Below the pieces are notes generated by a model. It was not told the origin of the DNA and ran no database searches. It saw nothing but the letters and a program-made list of their open reading frames with translations. Shown piece by piece: positions 27,087-34,911 of a DNA stretch of 64,000 nt. Positions within the stretch are counted from its first letter, which is position 1. Each line of letters starts with the position of its first letter. The DNA is from Nitrospinae bacterium CG11_big_fil_rev_8_21_14_0_20_45_15. GTDB lineage: Bacteria > Nitrospinota > Nitrospinia > Nitrospinales > VA-1. The DNA is taken from the NCBI GenBank assembly GCA_002787235.1, contig PCWG01000042.1, positions 62,001 to 126,000 of the forward strand. The letters run 5' to 3'. A program made the position numbers and the translations under genes.

Positions 27087-28322
27087 TCAAAAGATGAATT
27101 TTACCGAAGACAGGCGTTCACCGATTTCCTTCATGATGCGTTTTTCTTCTTGTTCGCCTTTGGCGTTGAAGGTTGCTGAGAAACGTACAAAAGGTCCGAC
27201 ATCATCCCAGGGAACGGTCGAGATCATCATTTCCTTGATCAGATATTGCGAGAAGTCTTCGCCGGTTTTAAATTCGGGGCCGCCTTCGATTCCCTTGGGT
27301 GCGCGAACATAGAGGAAAAAGGAGCCGCCGGGCATGGAGGCATTGAATCCTACGGCTCTGAGAGCTGTCACGAGCATGTTTAGGCGTCTGCCGTATTTTT
27401 TGACGATTTCCGCTGTTATTTCAGGATGATCCAGTGCATAGGCACCGGCTTTTTGGATGGCGGCAAACTGACCGGAATCCACATTGTCTTTGACATGGGC
27501 AAAACCTTTGACCATCAACTCGTTGCCGGCAACGAAACCAATGCGCCAGCCCGTCATGTTATAAGATTTTGAAAGTGAGTGTAGCTCGACTCCAACATCC
27601 ATCGCGCCGGGCACTGAAAGGAAACTCAAGGGTTTTCCGCTATAAGTGAGGGCTGTGTAAGCGGCATCCTGAACGATAGCGATGTCGTTTTCTTTGGCGA
27701 ACTGGATGGCCGAAGCGTAAAACTCACGTGTAGCGTTGGCACCGGTCGGGTTGTTTGGGTAATTCAGATAAAGCAATTTGGCGCGCTGGCGTATTTCAGG
27801 AGAAATACTTTTCAAGTCGGGAAGAAAATTATTTTCCTCTGTCAGAGGCAGGTTCACGACTTCTCCCCCCACATATTGTGTGTGAGTTCCCAATACCGGA
27901 TAGCCAGGAACCGTCATGAGGACGACGTCTCCGGGATTGATGAATACCGCCGGTAGCATGGCGAGGGCTGGCTTGGCACCAATGCTGTGAATGACGTGCT
28001 TGCTCGCGTCCAAACCGGAAACGTCACAAACGTTTTCCAAATAGCGAACGGCGGCTTGTTTGAATTCATCAATGCCGTTATCGGTGTAACCCCGGTTTTC
28101 CGGTTTTTCTGCTTCTTCTTTGAGGACTTTTACGACACCGGGAAAAGCCATTTCGTCTGGTTCACCAACGCCCATGTCGAACAATTCCCGGTCGGGGTTG
28201 GCTTGTTGAGCGGCGCGCTTGGCGCGTTTGATTTTCTCAAACTTATAGATTTTAGTGTCTTTTCCAAACTGGTCCCCACCCAATCGATCGGCGAAAAGGG
28301 ATTGTATATAACTTTCTGGCAT
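27087..28322 (-). CDS. dapL: LL-diaminopimelate aminotransferase DapL
   Basis: This 411-residue fold-type I aminotransferase has LLYLNYPNNPTGA, the PLP-lysine segment HSLSKSYNMTGWRIGF, and VRFSATF near the end. The N-terminus (GGDQFGKDTKIYKFEKIKRA) and DMGVGEPDEMAFP are characteristic of DapL. It converts tetrahydrodipicolinate straight to LL-diaminopimelate, bypassing the acylated route to lysine and peptidoglycan. The pathway occurs in Nitrospina-like bacteria, Chlamydiae, cyanobacteria and Desulfo- groups, which helps place the organism. Confidence 0.88.
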   Translation of the reverse strand: MPESYIQSLFADRLGGDQFGKDTKIYKFEKIKRAKRAAQQANPDRELFDMGVGEPDEMAFPGVVKVLKEEAEKPENRGYTDNGIDEFKQAAVRYLENVCDVSGLDASKHVIHSIGAKPALAMLPAVFINPGDVVLMTVPGYPVLGTHTQYVGGEVVNLPLTEENNFLPDLKSISPEIRQRAKLLYLNYPNNPTGANATREFYASAIQFAKENDIAIVQDAAYTALTYSGKPLSFLSVPGAMDVGVELHSLSKSYNMTGWRIGFVAGNELMVKGFAHVKDNVDSGQFAAIQKAGAYALDHPEITAEIVKKYGRRLNMLVTALRAVGFNASMPGGSFFLYVRAPKGIEGGPEFKTGEDFSQYLIKEMMISTVPWDDVGPFVRFSATFNAKGEQEEKRIMKEIGERLSSVKFIF

Positions 28323-28439
28323 GGAAGTAAGCTCCGGATGAATGTGTGTTGATTGGATTAATGATTTAACGGTGTTTCAGACTGTGTTTACTTAATGCAG
28401 AACTCAGAAGGGGCAATCTAGCTAAATTTCAGAGTGCTG

Positions 28440-29528
28440 TCAAGACAGGCCTGTTTTTACAGGTTCAGGAGTTTTTCCGGAAATGCCGGCCGAATCAAAG
28501 GTCGCCATTTCATTGTATATTTTAATGGCAGCTTCTATCAATTGCATGGCCAGAACAGCTCCCGTGCCTTCTCCCAGACGGAGACCGAGATCGAAAAGAG
28601 GCGTTTGTCCGCTCAATTTGAAAAAAGTTTCATGTCCTGCTTCGCACGATCGATGCGAGGCAAAAATATAATCCCGTATGAGGGGTTGAAATTGCATCGC
28701 GAGAACCGCACCGGCTCCTGAAATGAGGCCGTCTATGATGCAGGGTTTTCTACGCACTGCGCAACCGATGATGAACCCTGCCATGGCACCGATTTCAAAT
28801 CCTCCGATTTGAGCGAGAGTGGCGAGAGGATCTCCCGGATTGGGCTGGTGAAGCTGGAGAGCGGATTCTATGGCATCGATTTTTCGTTTCAACCCTGCGT
28901 CGTCTACCCCGGTTCCGCGTCCGATGATCTCGGAAGCCTTTACGGAACCATAAACACACATGAGTGCCGTTGCGGGTGTGGTGTTGCCGATTCCCATCTC
29001 CCCAACAGCGAGCAAGTCATATCCGGCATCAATGGCTTCATAAGCCAATTCAATTCCTGTGTGGATGGAAGCGCGGGCCTGCTCAACAGTCATTGCTGTT
29101 GTGCGGGACATATTTTGAGTTCCATGAGCGATTTTTTTGTGGATCAGACCCGCAACATTTTTGAAGTCGTGGTTGACACCAATATCGACAACCTTCACAT
29201 CCGCGCCGACATGGCGGGCGAGGCAATTGATCGCCGCGCCACCATTCAAAAAGTTGAGAACCATTTGCGGGGTGACCTCTGCGGGGTAAGCACTGACCCC
29301 TTCCTGAACAACACCATGATCGGCGGCAAAGATGTAAACGGATTTCTTTGAAACTCGAACGGGTTGATCGTCATGAATGGCCGCAACTCGGCGGACAATC
29401 TCCTCCAAACGTCCCAGACTGGATGGTGGCTTTGTCTGCGAATCGAGCCGGGCTTGCGCTTGAACACTGGCATCCAGAGATACCGGCTGAATTTGCCGAA
29501 GGACTTCTTCTAATGACACGGCGGTCAA
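28440..29528 (-). CDS. cobT: Nicotinate-nucleotide:dimethylbenzimidazole phosphoribosyltransferase CobT
   Basis: This 362-residue protein has LGRLEEIVRRVAAI, FAADHGVVQEGVSAYPAEVT, GEMGIGNTTPATAL, and LRLGEGTGAVLAM with the catalytic-type Glu. CobT activates dimethylbenzimidazole to alpha-ribazole phosphate, the lower ligand joined by CobS. It is the last gene of the B12 unit, 9 bases after the cytochrome. The start is a TTG at 29528; no strong ribosome site is seen. Its pairing with a BluB domain upstream is functionally coherent. Confidence 0.95.
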   Translation of the reverse strand: MTAVSLEEVLRQIQPVSLDASVQAQARLDSQTKPPSSLGRLEEIVRRVAAIHDDQPVRVSKKSVYIFAADHGVVQEGVSAYPAEVTPQMVLNFLNGGAAINCLARHVGADVKVVDIGVNHDFKNVAGLIHKKIAHGTQNMSRTTAMTVEQARASIHTGIELAYEAIDAGYDLLAVGEMGIGNTTPATALMCVYGSVKASEIIGRGTGVDDAGLKRKIDAIESALQLHQPNPGDPLATLAQIGGFEIGAMAGFIIGCAVRRKPCIIDGLISGAGAVLAMQFQPLIRDYIFASHRSCEAGHETFFKLSGQTPLFDLGLRLGEGTGAVLAMQLIEAAIKIYNEMATFDSAGISGKTPEPVKTGLS

Positions 29529-29537
29529 AGGGATCTT

Positions 29538-29921
29538 TTAAGCGGGGTCATCTTTTTCCTCGCTTTCGCTACTGGCAGTCAACCCTGCGGCTTTCTGGGA
29601 GTAGCGCAGGTATTTGATGATTTCATCGACTTCTGAAGCGTTGACCTTGTTTTTCTGAGCAGGCATTTTTTCAGAACCGTTGAGGATTTGTTCGATCAAT
29701 TCTTTGTCAGAAAAATTTTCAGGCAGATAATCTTCGTCGATAAGTTTAGGAGCCTTGGAGTTTTTTCCAAGAGCGTCGGCACCATGGCAATTGCCGCATA
29801 CCTTATGAAAAGCCTTTTGACCGGCTTTATATTCGTCAGGAACGACCAGAGTCGGCTCTACACCGCAGGCCGATAAATAAAAGGAGGTGGATATTGCAAA
29901 TAATAAAGATTTTATTTTCAT
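29538..29921 (-). CDS. Small c-type cytochrome lipoprotein
   Basis: This 127-residue protein has a lipobox, LSAC, with Cys19 as the lipid site. One heme motif CGNCH lies at residues 42-46, with Met86 (SEKMPAQ) as the likely second ligand. It would be a membrane-tethered periplasmic cytochrome c. Its ATG directly follows the stop of the repeat protein gene (TAAATG), so it belongs to the B12/TonB unit. Why a cytochrome is there is unknown; electron supply for cobalt reduction is one guess. Confidence 0.88.
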   Translation of the reverse strand: MKIKSLLFAISTSFYLSACGVEPTLVVPDEYKAGQKAFHKVCGNCHGADALGKNSKAPKLIDEDYLPENFSDKELIEQILNGSEKMPAQKNKVNASEVDEIIKYLRYSQKAAGLTASSESEEKDDPA

Positions 29922-30662
29922 TTATTCGGGTTGCCTTCTAATAAAGTCAATTTTTCCATCATGGTTACGATCCATTTCTATGCGCACGAGTTTTCCGCTC
30001 GTATCATAGTATTTCCAGCGGTCGATTTTACCATCGTTATTGGTATCAAATCCGGCTTTTTCCAGAATTTTTTTGGCTGTGAAGTATTGCCATTGATCCG
30101 GTTTGGCATCGCCGTTGGTGTCAAACGCGACCGACAGGAGTGTCTCGTCGGGACCGTATTGCTCCCATCGGTCAAAACTTTTATTATTGTCGGTATCAAA
30201 CTCAGCACGCTCAAGTTTTTCATTGGTATCAAAAAACTGCCGTGTATCCATTATATTATCGTGGTTGCGATCCACTTCAATGCGTTGTAATTTTTGATTG
30301 GGACCATAATACTCTTTCCAGTCGATCAGGCCCTTGAAGTCTTTATCTTTTTCTATTCGAATCAATTTGCCATCAGTGGAATAGATTTGGAATTGGTCCC
30401 TTACTCCGTCGAAATTACGATCGATCTCAACTTTAACCGGTTTTTCCCCTTTGTTGTAAAAATCGATCTGATCGATGTTACCGTCGCCATTTTTATCGTA
30501 CTCAATCTTCTCTACTTTGTTGTCCTCGGTCTGGTAATGCCATTGGTCCATTTTCCCATCAAAGTTGGAGTCAATTTGTATGATTTCAGCCGAGGCGGAA
30601 GCACCCGTTAAAAGGCCCGTAAGGACCCATGCGAGAGTGGGGACGTAAAGGTTCATTTTCAT
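29922..30662 (-). CDS. Periplasmic protein of nine exact 25-residue Asp-rich repeats
   Basis: This 246-residue protein has a signal peptide (about 1-25), then repeats starting at Asp31, 56, 81, 106, 131, 156, 181, 206 and 231 without any length change. Each repeat reads roughly DxNxDGxxDxWxxY followed by about 11 residues with an amphipathic strand (KxxRIE). The DxNxDG loops look like calcium sites of the dockerin/EF-hand type. I do not recognise a named family. The start overlaps tonB's stop by 4 bases, and the cytochrome follows with no gap. The link to corrinoid uptake rests on context only. Confidence 0.8.
   Translation of the reverse strand: MKMNLYVPTLAWVLTGLLTGASASAEIIQIDSNFDGKMDQWHYQTEDNKVEKIEYDKNGDGNIDQIDFYNKGEKPVKVEIDRNFDGVRDQFQIYSTDGKLIRIEKDKDFKGLIDWKEYYGPNQKLQRIEVDRNHDNIMDTRQFFDTNEKLERAEFDTDNNKSFDRWEQYGPDETLLSVAFDTNGDAKPDQWQYFTAKKILEKAGFDTNNDGKIDRWKYYDTSGKLVRIEMDRNHDGKIDFIRRQPE
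29925..30572 (-). repeat. Nine tandem 75-base coding repeats
   Basis: The DNA period is 75 bases, in frame with the 25-residue protein repeat; the last copy is truncated to 16 codons. Copies have diverged at the base level while the Asp, Asn, Gly and aromatic codons are kept, which points to selection for the protein repeat and not a recent DNA expansion. Confidence 0.85.
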
Positions 30663-31993
30663 TTCAGTGAAAAAAGAATGGGTAATAAAAAGGTCATTGA
30701 TTCCAAACCCAAAAGGTCAGGAATGGGTGGATATGGCGTAGCCTTGCGTACGGCTGATAATGCGGCAGAATCCAACAAACTGTAGCTGGAGGATTCGTGC
30801 AACGACAAGTCTATAATAGCGCCATTTTTGGCCAAGGTAAATGCTACGACGGGTTGACCTTCGTACAGTCGTTTGCGAGCAATTGGCGGGTAATCCTGAT
30901 TATTCGCGATGCGATTGCGGACTTGCCGGGTGAATTCTCCTTTCAACTGCCCTAAATCAACAGAATCTCCCTGGGAGCCCGATGCACGGGTTTCAGTTGT
31001 TGGAGCGTTCATTCCTTTGGTATCAAGCGATGCCGATACCATCTGATTGGAAAATTGAGAGTCGTTGTCACTGCTGTTTTCATCCTTTTGATCTGTCTCC
31101 GATACGATGCCCTGCTCAAGAAAATCAAGTTTTGATTCGGAAAGAGCAACGATGGAGGATGCTATTTCTTTGATTTCTCTTTGCTCCGAATCAACGACCG
31201 GATGAGAGGGAATGGCGGTATCGACTTCGGTATTCAAACGTTCCTTAAACTCAATGGCCTTGATGTCACCATGCCTGGAAAAATCATTGGATTGTTGAAT
31301 CACACCGGAAGATCGGGCTTCCTCAGCCTTTGTGATGGGAGCCTCAAAATCTGCATCATGTGTTTCCAATGGGGTGATTTCGTTTGCGACATTTGTGAAA
31401 TCAGGCCGATTTGAAACCACATGAATTCTTGTTTTGCTTGAAGCTTTAGACAAAGGAATTACTGCTGTTGCAGATTTTGGAGATACCTTGCTGCTTGTCC
31501 TGAATCGAGAAGTTTGAATCAAGGATATTTTTTGAACCGTCACCGCGAAATTTTTTGCAGGTTGTTGCAGGGGGGTCACCTGATTTTTTTTGGGAAGAGC
31601 GGAAGGATGACTGGCGTGAATTTCCGTTCTATGCGTCTGAGGTATTTTAATCGCAGGATTTTTCGGTGAGAATTGAGCGATTTGTATGGTGGCCGTTTGC
31701 AGGGGAAGTACCGTTCTTTTTAAGAGGGTGACCGGTTGCGCAGACTTTGGTTTTGCAAGCGCGGGAGAGTTTTCAATGGGAGTTTTTGTTTTGGGTTCGG
31801 GCAACAAAGCAGTTTGCGGCTTAGGCACCTCTTTTTGAGCTTCCTTTTGAGGGGCGATGATATGAATTTTAATCGGCGGTGGTGCGTTGTTTTGGGGCAC
31901 AGCATCGAGCACCAACAGTGACACGATGCTTGCCCCAACAAGATGCAAGCCGATTGAAAGTACGTAGGCCTTATGTTGCGTTGTTGATCTCAT
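30659..31993 (-). CDS. tonB: TonB-like energy-transducing protein
   Basis: This 444-residue protein has an N-terminal membrane helix (about residues 14-31), a long Pro/Lys/Ser/Thr-rich periplasmic span, and a C-terminal TonB domain. That domain contains YPPIARKRLYEGQPVVAFTL and DSAALSAVRKATPYPPIPD. TonB passes energy from ExbB-ExbD to outer-membrane receptors; exbBD are not in the window. It lies 12 bases after the BtuM-like gene and overlaps the repeat-protein gene by 4 bases, so it is probably dedicated to BtuB. The ATG follows a GTG by one codon; either may start it. Confidence 0.85.
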   Translation of the reverse strand: MRSTTQHKAYVLSIGLHLVGASIVSLLVLDAVPQNNAPPPIKIHIIAPQKEAQKEVPKPQTALLPEPKTKTPIENSPALAKPKSAQPVTLLKRTVLPLQTATIQIAQFSPKNPAIKIPQTHRTEIHASHPSALPKKNQVTPLQQPAKNFAVTVQKISLIQTSRFRTSSKVSPKSATAVIPLSKASSKTRIHVVSNRPDFTNVANEITPLETHDADFEAPITKAEEARSSGVIQQSNDFSRHGDIKAIEFKERLNTEVDTAIPSHPVVDSEQREIKEIASSIVALSESKLDFLEQGIVSETDQKDENSSDNDSQFSNQMVSASLDTKGMNAPTTETRASGSQGDSVDLGQLKGEFTRQVRNRIANNQDYPPIARKRLYEGQPVVAFTLAKNGAIIDLSLHESSSYSLLDSAALSAVRKATPYPPIPDLLGLESMTFLLPILFSLK

Positions 31994-32005
31994 CACACCA
32001 TTTTT

Positions 32006-32569
32006 CTAAGAGTGTCGAAGTCCTGTGGATCGAATCAGCGATTTATTCGTATTGAATATGAAAAGGATCAGGCTCATGTAAATCAGAGTGTTTCCCACAT
32101 AAGGAATATAATAGGGGGCCGATCTCGTGACATGCTCCGCAATCGTCAAGTGGTCATAATATCCAGAAAAGAAAGAGAACCCGCCGCTGGAAAGAATAAA
32201 TGCAATAGAAGTAGATAGGGCAAGGCTTCCTGCCATAGATTTGGCAGATTCGACGGTGTTCACTCTCAAGCTCAGGAATTGTCGGCCTGTAATCCACAGA
32301 GTCAAATAAGTTGGAATCAAAAAGAAATAAGCAGGTGTTTTACAAAATTCGCTGACACCGTTTGCAAAGGCGTGATTGTCCATCATTGCGGCGGCGATGA
32401 GAAATACGGGAGCCATGATGTATCGACGCAAATAAATGCCACCGATAAAAAAGACAGCCAGTGTTGCATCGGGCAAATCGATGACATTTGAGTGTCCACG
32501 GGTGATGAGAAGTAGAACAAGCAGACCGATGGTTATTTGAAAATCTTTATTTTTTATAACACGATTCAT
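32006..32569 (-). CDS. btuM: BtuM-like predicted corrinoid membrane transporter
   Basis: This 187-residue protein has about six membrane helices. An LPDATLAVFFIGG segment is followed by GVSEFCKTPAYFFLIPTY, whose single conserved-looking Cys is residue 76. BtuM proteins are vitamin B12 transporters with an invariant Cys near residue 80 that ligates cobalt; I recognise the pattern from memory. The ATG at 32569 has a GGAG site 9 bases upstream and is preferred to an ATG at 32620 with none. It directly follows btuB and precedes tonB. A BtuCDF system is also present, so import would be doubled. Confidence 0.6.
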   Translation of the reverse strand: MNRVIKNKDFQITIGLLVLLLITRGHSNVIDLPDATLAVFFIGGIYLRRYIMAPVFLIAAAMMDNHAFANGVSEFCKTPAYFFLIPTYLTLWITGRQFLSLRVNTVESAKSMAGSLALSTSIAFILSSGGFSFFSGYYDHLTIAEHVTRSAPYYIPYVGNTLIYMSLILFIFNTNKSLIRSTGLRHS

Positions 32570-32620
32570 TAACGTGACTCCAGGGTATAGTGTAATCAAC
32601 AGTTTCGATACAAATTCCAT

Positions 32621-34429
32621 TTAAAAATCGTAAACAAAGCCGGCATAGCCACTCACGCCTGCTGTGCTGAAGGTGCTTACCTCTTCATAGTGTTCGTCGA
32701 AAAGATTCTCGATTCGGGCGGTGAGTTTCAATTGCGAGGTCACTTGATACTTTGCGGCGATACGAACCGTTTTGAATGGGTCTACCGTACCAGCCCGGCT
32801 TCGAAATCTCAGACCAACCAGCAGGTTGAAATCCTTTCCAAAATCCTTGCTCAATTGAGTGGAGAATCGATGCTTCGAACGATTGGCCAGTTTGGTGCCA
32901 TTGCCATCGCGTGCTTCGAGCCAGGAGTGGTTGATTGAAATCTGGGAACGGTAGGGCAGTTGTGCGCGAATTTCCGTTTCCGTTCCATTGGTTTTTGCAG
33001 TGCCTACCTGCACCAGTGCAAATGTGGGAGGAGGCGTGATCAGCAGATTGGTGAAGCGCGTTTCAAAATAGGTGATGTCAAAATGCACACGATCCTCCAA
33101 AAGGCTTTGTTTGACACCCGCTTCCCAGCCTTTGCTTTCTTCAGGTTTCAATCCGGCACGACCAAAGTTTGGGAAAAACTGTTGATTGAATGTCGGAGCC
33201 CTGAATCCGGTTGAATAGGACGTATGAATTTTTGTGCCCGTGCTTGCGATACGATAAGCCCCTTCAAATCGATAAGTGAGTGGGTCTTCAAATTCTGACA
33301 ACAAGTCTTTACGGAAACCGCCAGTGAAAGACCATGCCTCCATCCAGTTCATACGCGCCTGCATGAAAAAGCCATAGTTGTGATTGTCGTGCTTGAAATT
33401 CTGCAAAACGTTATGCCCTGCCAGACGCTGGTATTCCATACCAAACACGGTCGATACGTTTTCGTTGATTTCGATGTTATTTTGCAAGTCCAGAGTGATA
33501 TTTCTACTGTAGATCGCATCCTCTTTAGTTGCTTGAGCGTCGCGGGCGACTTCGTAAAAATAACTGGGGCGGAAGGTGATGTCCCACCAATCAGTGATTT
33601 GTTTGTTGATGGGAAGACTGACGTTGAACGTTTTTGTCCCACTTTGTCGAGTGAAGTCATCACCACCATTGAGAGCATCAATATCCACATCAGAAGCTGA
33701 ATAACGACCGATGAAATCGATCCTCAAATCACCTTCTAAATTGGCACCGCCACGTGCAGACAAGGTTGTATTTTCGTAGCCGTCATTTTCGTTCAGGTTT
33801 CGGGCGGAAAAACCGGCACTGTCGGTTCTTGAAGCGGTGACGGAATAGTCCAGCCTGCCGTTCTGGCCCGATGCGCCTATTGTTTCCTTGTATGTAGAAA
33901 AACTCCCGCCTTCAAATGAAGCATACGTAGCGGGCTTTCCACTTCCTTTTTTGGTGATGATATTGATGACACCACCGACCGCATCGGAACCCCATAGAGT
34001 GCTTTGGGGACCTCGTAAAATTTCAATTTTCTGGACGTTGTCGACGTTCAAATCAGCAAAGTTGTAACTCCCCAGGGTGTTGGAATTGACTTGCACTCCG
34101 TCGATCAGGACGAGTGTGGACTCGCTACCGGCACCGCGCAGGAATAGGGTGGAAGTTGCTCCCATGGGTCCGCTTTGGCGCAAATCAACTCCGAGCGCGT
34201 CACGCAAAATATCTCCCACATGGATCTTGCCAGACTGCTTGATTTCTTCTTCTGTGATGACCGTGGCGGAACCGGCATACTGCTCTATGGAAGTTTTGAG
34301 ACGATTGGATGTGATCTCTATTGATTCTAATTTTTCAACGGCTCCCTCGGCCTGAGAGTAAGAGGGAAAACCCAGAATCCCAAAAGGGAGGAGGTACAAG
34401 GCTCCGATGATCATTGTATTGCGTTTCAC
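32621..34429 (-). CDS. btuB: TonB-dependent cobalamin receptor BtuB
   Basis: This 602-residue protein has a signal peptide, a TonB-box-like LESIEITS, and a plug with GSATVITEEEIKQSGKIHVG, LVLIDGVQVNSN, RGPQSTLWGSDAVGGVINII. A 22-strand-type barrel ends GYAGFVYDF with a terminal Phe. It would bring corrinoids across the outer membrane. A GAAAGGAC site 5 bases before a GTG at 34429 decides the start; an ATG five codons upstream lies before that site. The B12 riboswitch ends about 30 bases before the start. Confidence 0.9.
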   Translation of the reverse strand: MKRNTMIIGALYLLPFGILGFPSYSQAEGAVEKLESIEITSNRLKTSIEQYAGSATVITEEEIKQSGKIHVGDILRDALGVDLRQSGPMGATSTLFLRGAGSESTLVLIDGVQVNSNTLGSYNFADLNVDNVQKIEILRGPQSTLWGSDAVGGVINIITKKGSGKPATYASFEGGSFSTYKETIGASGQNGRLDYSVTASRTDSAGFSARNLNENDGYENTTLSARGGANLEGDLRIDFIGRYSASDVDIDALNGGDDFTRQSGTKTFNVSLPINKQITDWWDITFRPSYFYEVARDAQATKEDAIYSRNITLDLQNNIEINENVSTVFGMEYQRLAGHNVLQNFKHDNHNYGFFMQARMNWMEAWSFTGGFRKDLLSEFEDPLTYRFEGAYRIASTGTKIHTSYSTGFRAPTFNQQFFPNFGRAGLKPEESKGWEAGVKQSLLEDRVHFDITYFETRFTNLLITPPPTFALVQVGTAKTNGTETEIRAQLPYRSQISINHSWLEARDGNGTKLANRSKHRFSTQLSKDFGKDFNLLVGLRFRSRAGTVDPFKTVRIAAKYQVTSQLKLTARIENLFDEHYEEVSTFSTAGVSGYAGFVYDF

Positions 34430-34460
34430 GAAATGTCCTTTCATTCGAAGGTAATGATTG

Positions 34461-34601
34461 AGATCGGACAGGTCTCCTGACTTGGGGCTTCCTAGTGACC
34501 GCGCCTTCCCATCTTGATGACAGTGGCAGATTGCGGTTTTCGTACCCGTTACAGTTGCGAGACAGTGCCGGAATTACACCGGACTTCCCTAAACCCGATC
34601 T
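34461..34601 (-). ncRNA. Cobalamin riboswitch upstream of btuB (proximal copy)
   Basis: Read on the minus strand it has the P1 arms AGATCGG/CCGATCT (34595-34601 and 34461-34467), the core TCCGGTGTAATTCCGGCACTG, CGCAACTGTAAC, GGGAAGGCGCGG, and the B12 box AAGTCAGGAGACCTG. All conserved AdoCbl-riboswitch blocks are present. It ends about 30 bases before the btuB start, so it probably hides the ribosome site when B12 is bound. It is a near copy of the switch at 34699-34837. Confidence 0.95.
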
Positions 34602-34630
34602 TTTAAAAACTATTGTGTTTTATAATGTGT

Positions 34631-34666
34631 TTAACGTTTTGAGGCGGTTACTGCTTTGTGGGTCAT
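34631..34666 (-). CDS. 11-residue mini-ORF between the two riboswitches
   Basis: An ATG at 34664-34666 follows a GAAAGGACACCAC ribosome site just like that of btuB, and encodes MTHKAVTASKR before TAA. It lies where a gene controlled by the distal riboswitch should start. It may be a leader peptide, or the remnant left when the switch and gene start were duplicated. It is too short to judge by composition. Confidence 0.4.
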   Translation of the reverse strand: MTHKAVTASKR

Positions 34667-34698
34667 GTGGTGTCCTTTCGCACGAAGGTAATAATTAC

Positions 34699-34837
34699 AG
34701 TCGGACAGGTTTCCTGGCTTGGGGCTTCCTACAGACCGCGCCTTCCCGTCTCGGCGACAGTGGCAAATTGCGGCTTTCGTACCCTTTACAGTTGCGTGAC
34801 AGCACCGGAATCGCACCGGATTTCCCTACATCCAACC
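34699..34837 (-). ncRNA. Cobalamin riboswitch, distal tandem copy
   Basis: On the minus strand it carries TCCGGTGCGATTCCGGTGCTG, CGCAACTGTAAAG, GGGAAGGCGCGG and the B12 box AAGCCAGGAAACCTG. The P1 arms (34831-34837 with 34699-34705) pair with two wobbles. It aligns without gaps to the proximal switch at about 85% identity by eye. It lies 75 bases past the cobU-bluB stop and 97 bases before the proximal copy. Together the pair fills the 34430-34911 gap with the mini-ORF. Confidence 0.93.
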
Positions 34838-34911
34838 GTTCCATGATGGTCAAACGGTGGTTTTGAATTGTCTAAAGAAAGCTAATAAATCAAACAGTCT
34901 GCTTTAAAAGT

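Noticed and set aside
34495-34866. 123-codon open frame on the plus strand
   Set aside because: It is the antisense of two riboswitches; its repeated peptide reflects the duplicated RNA, not a protein.
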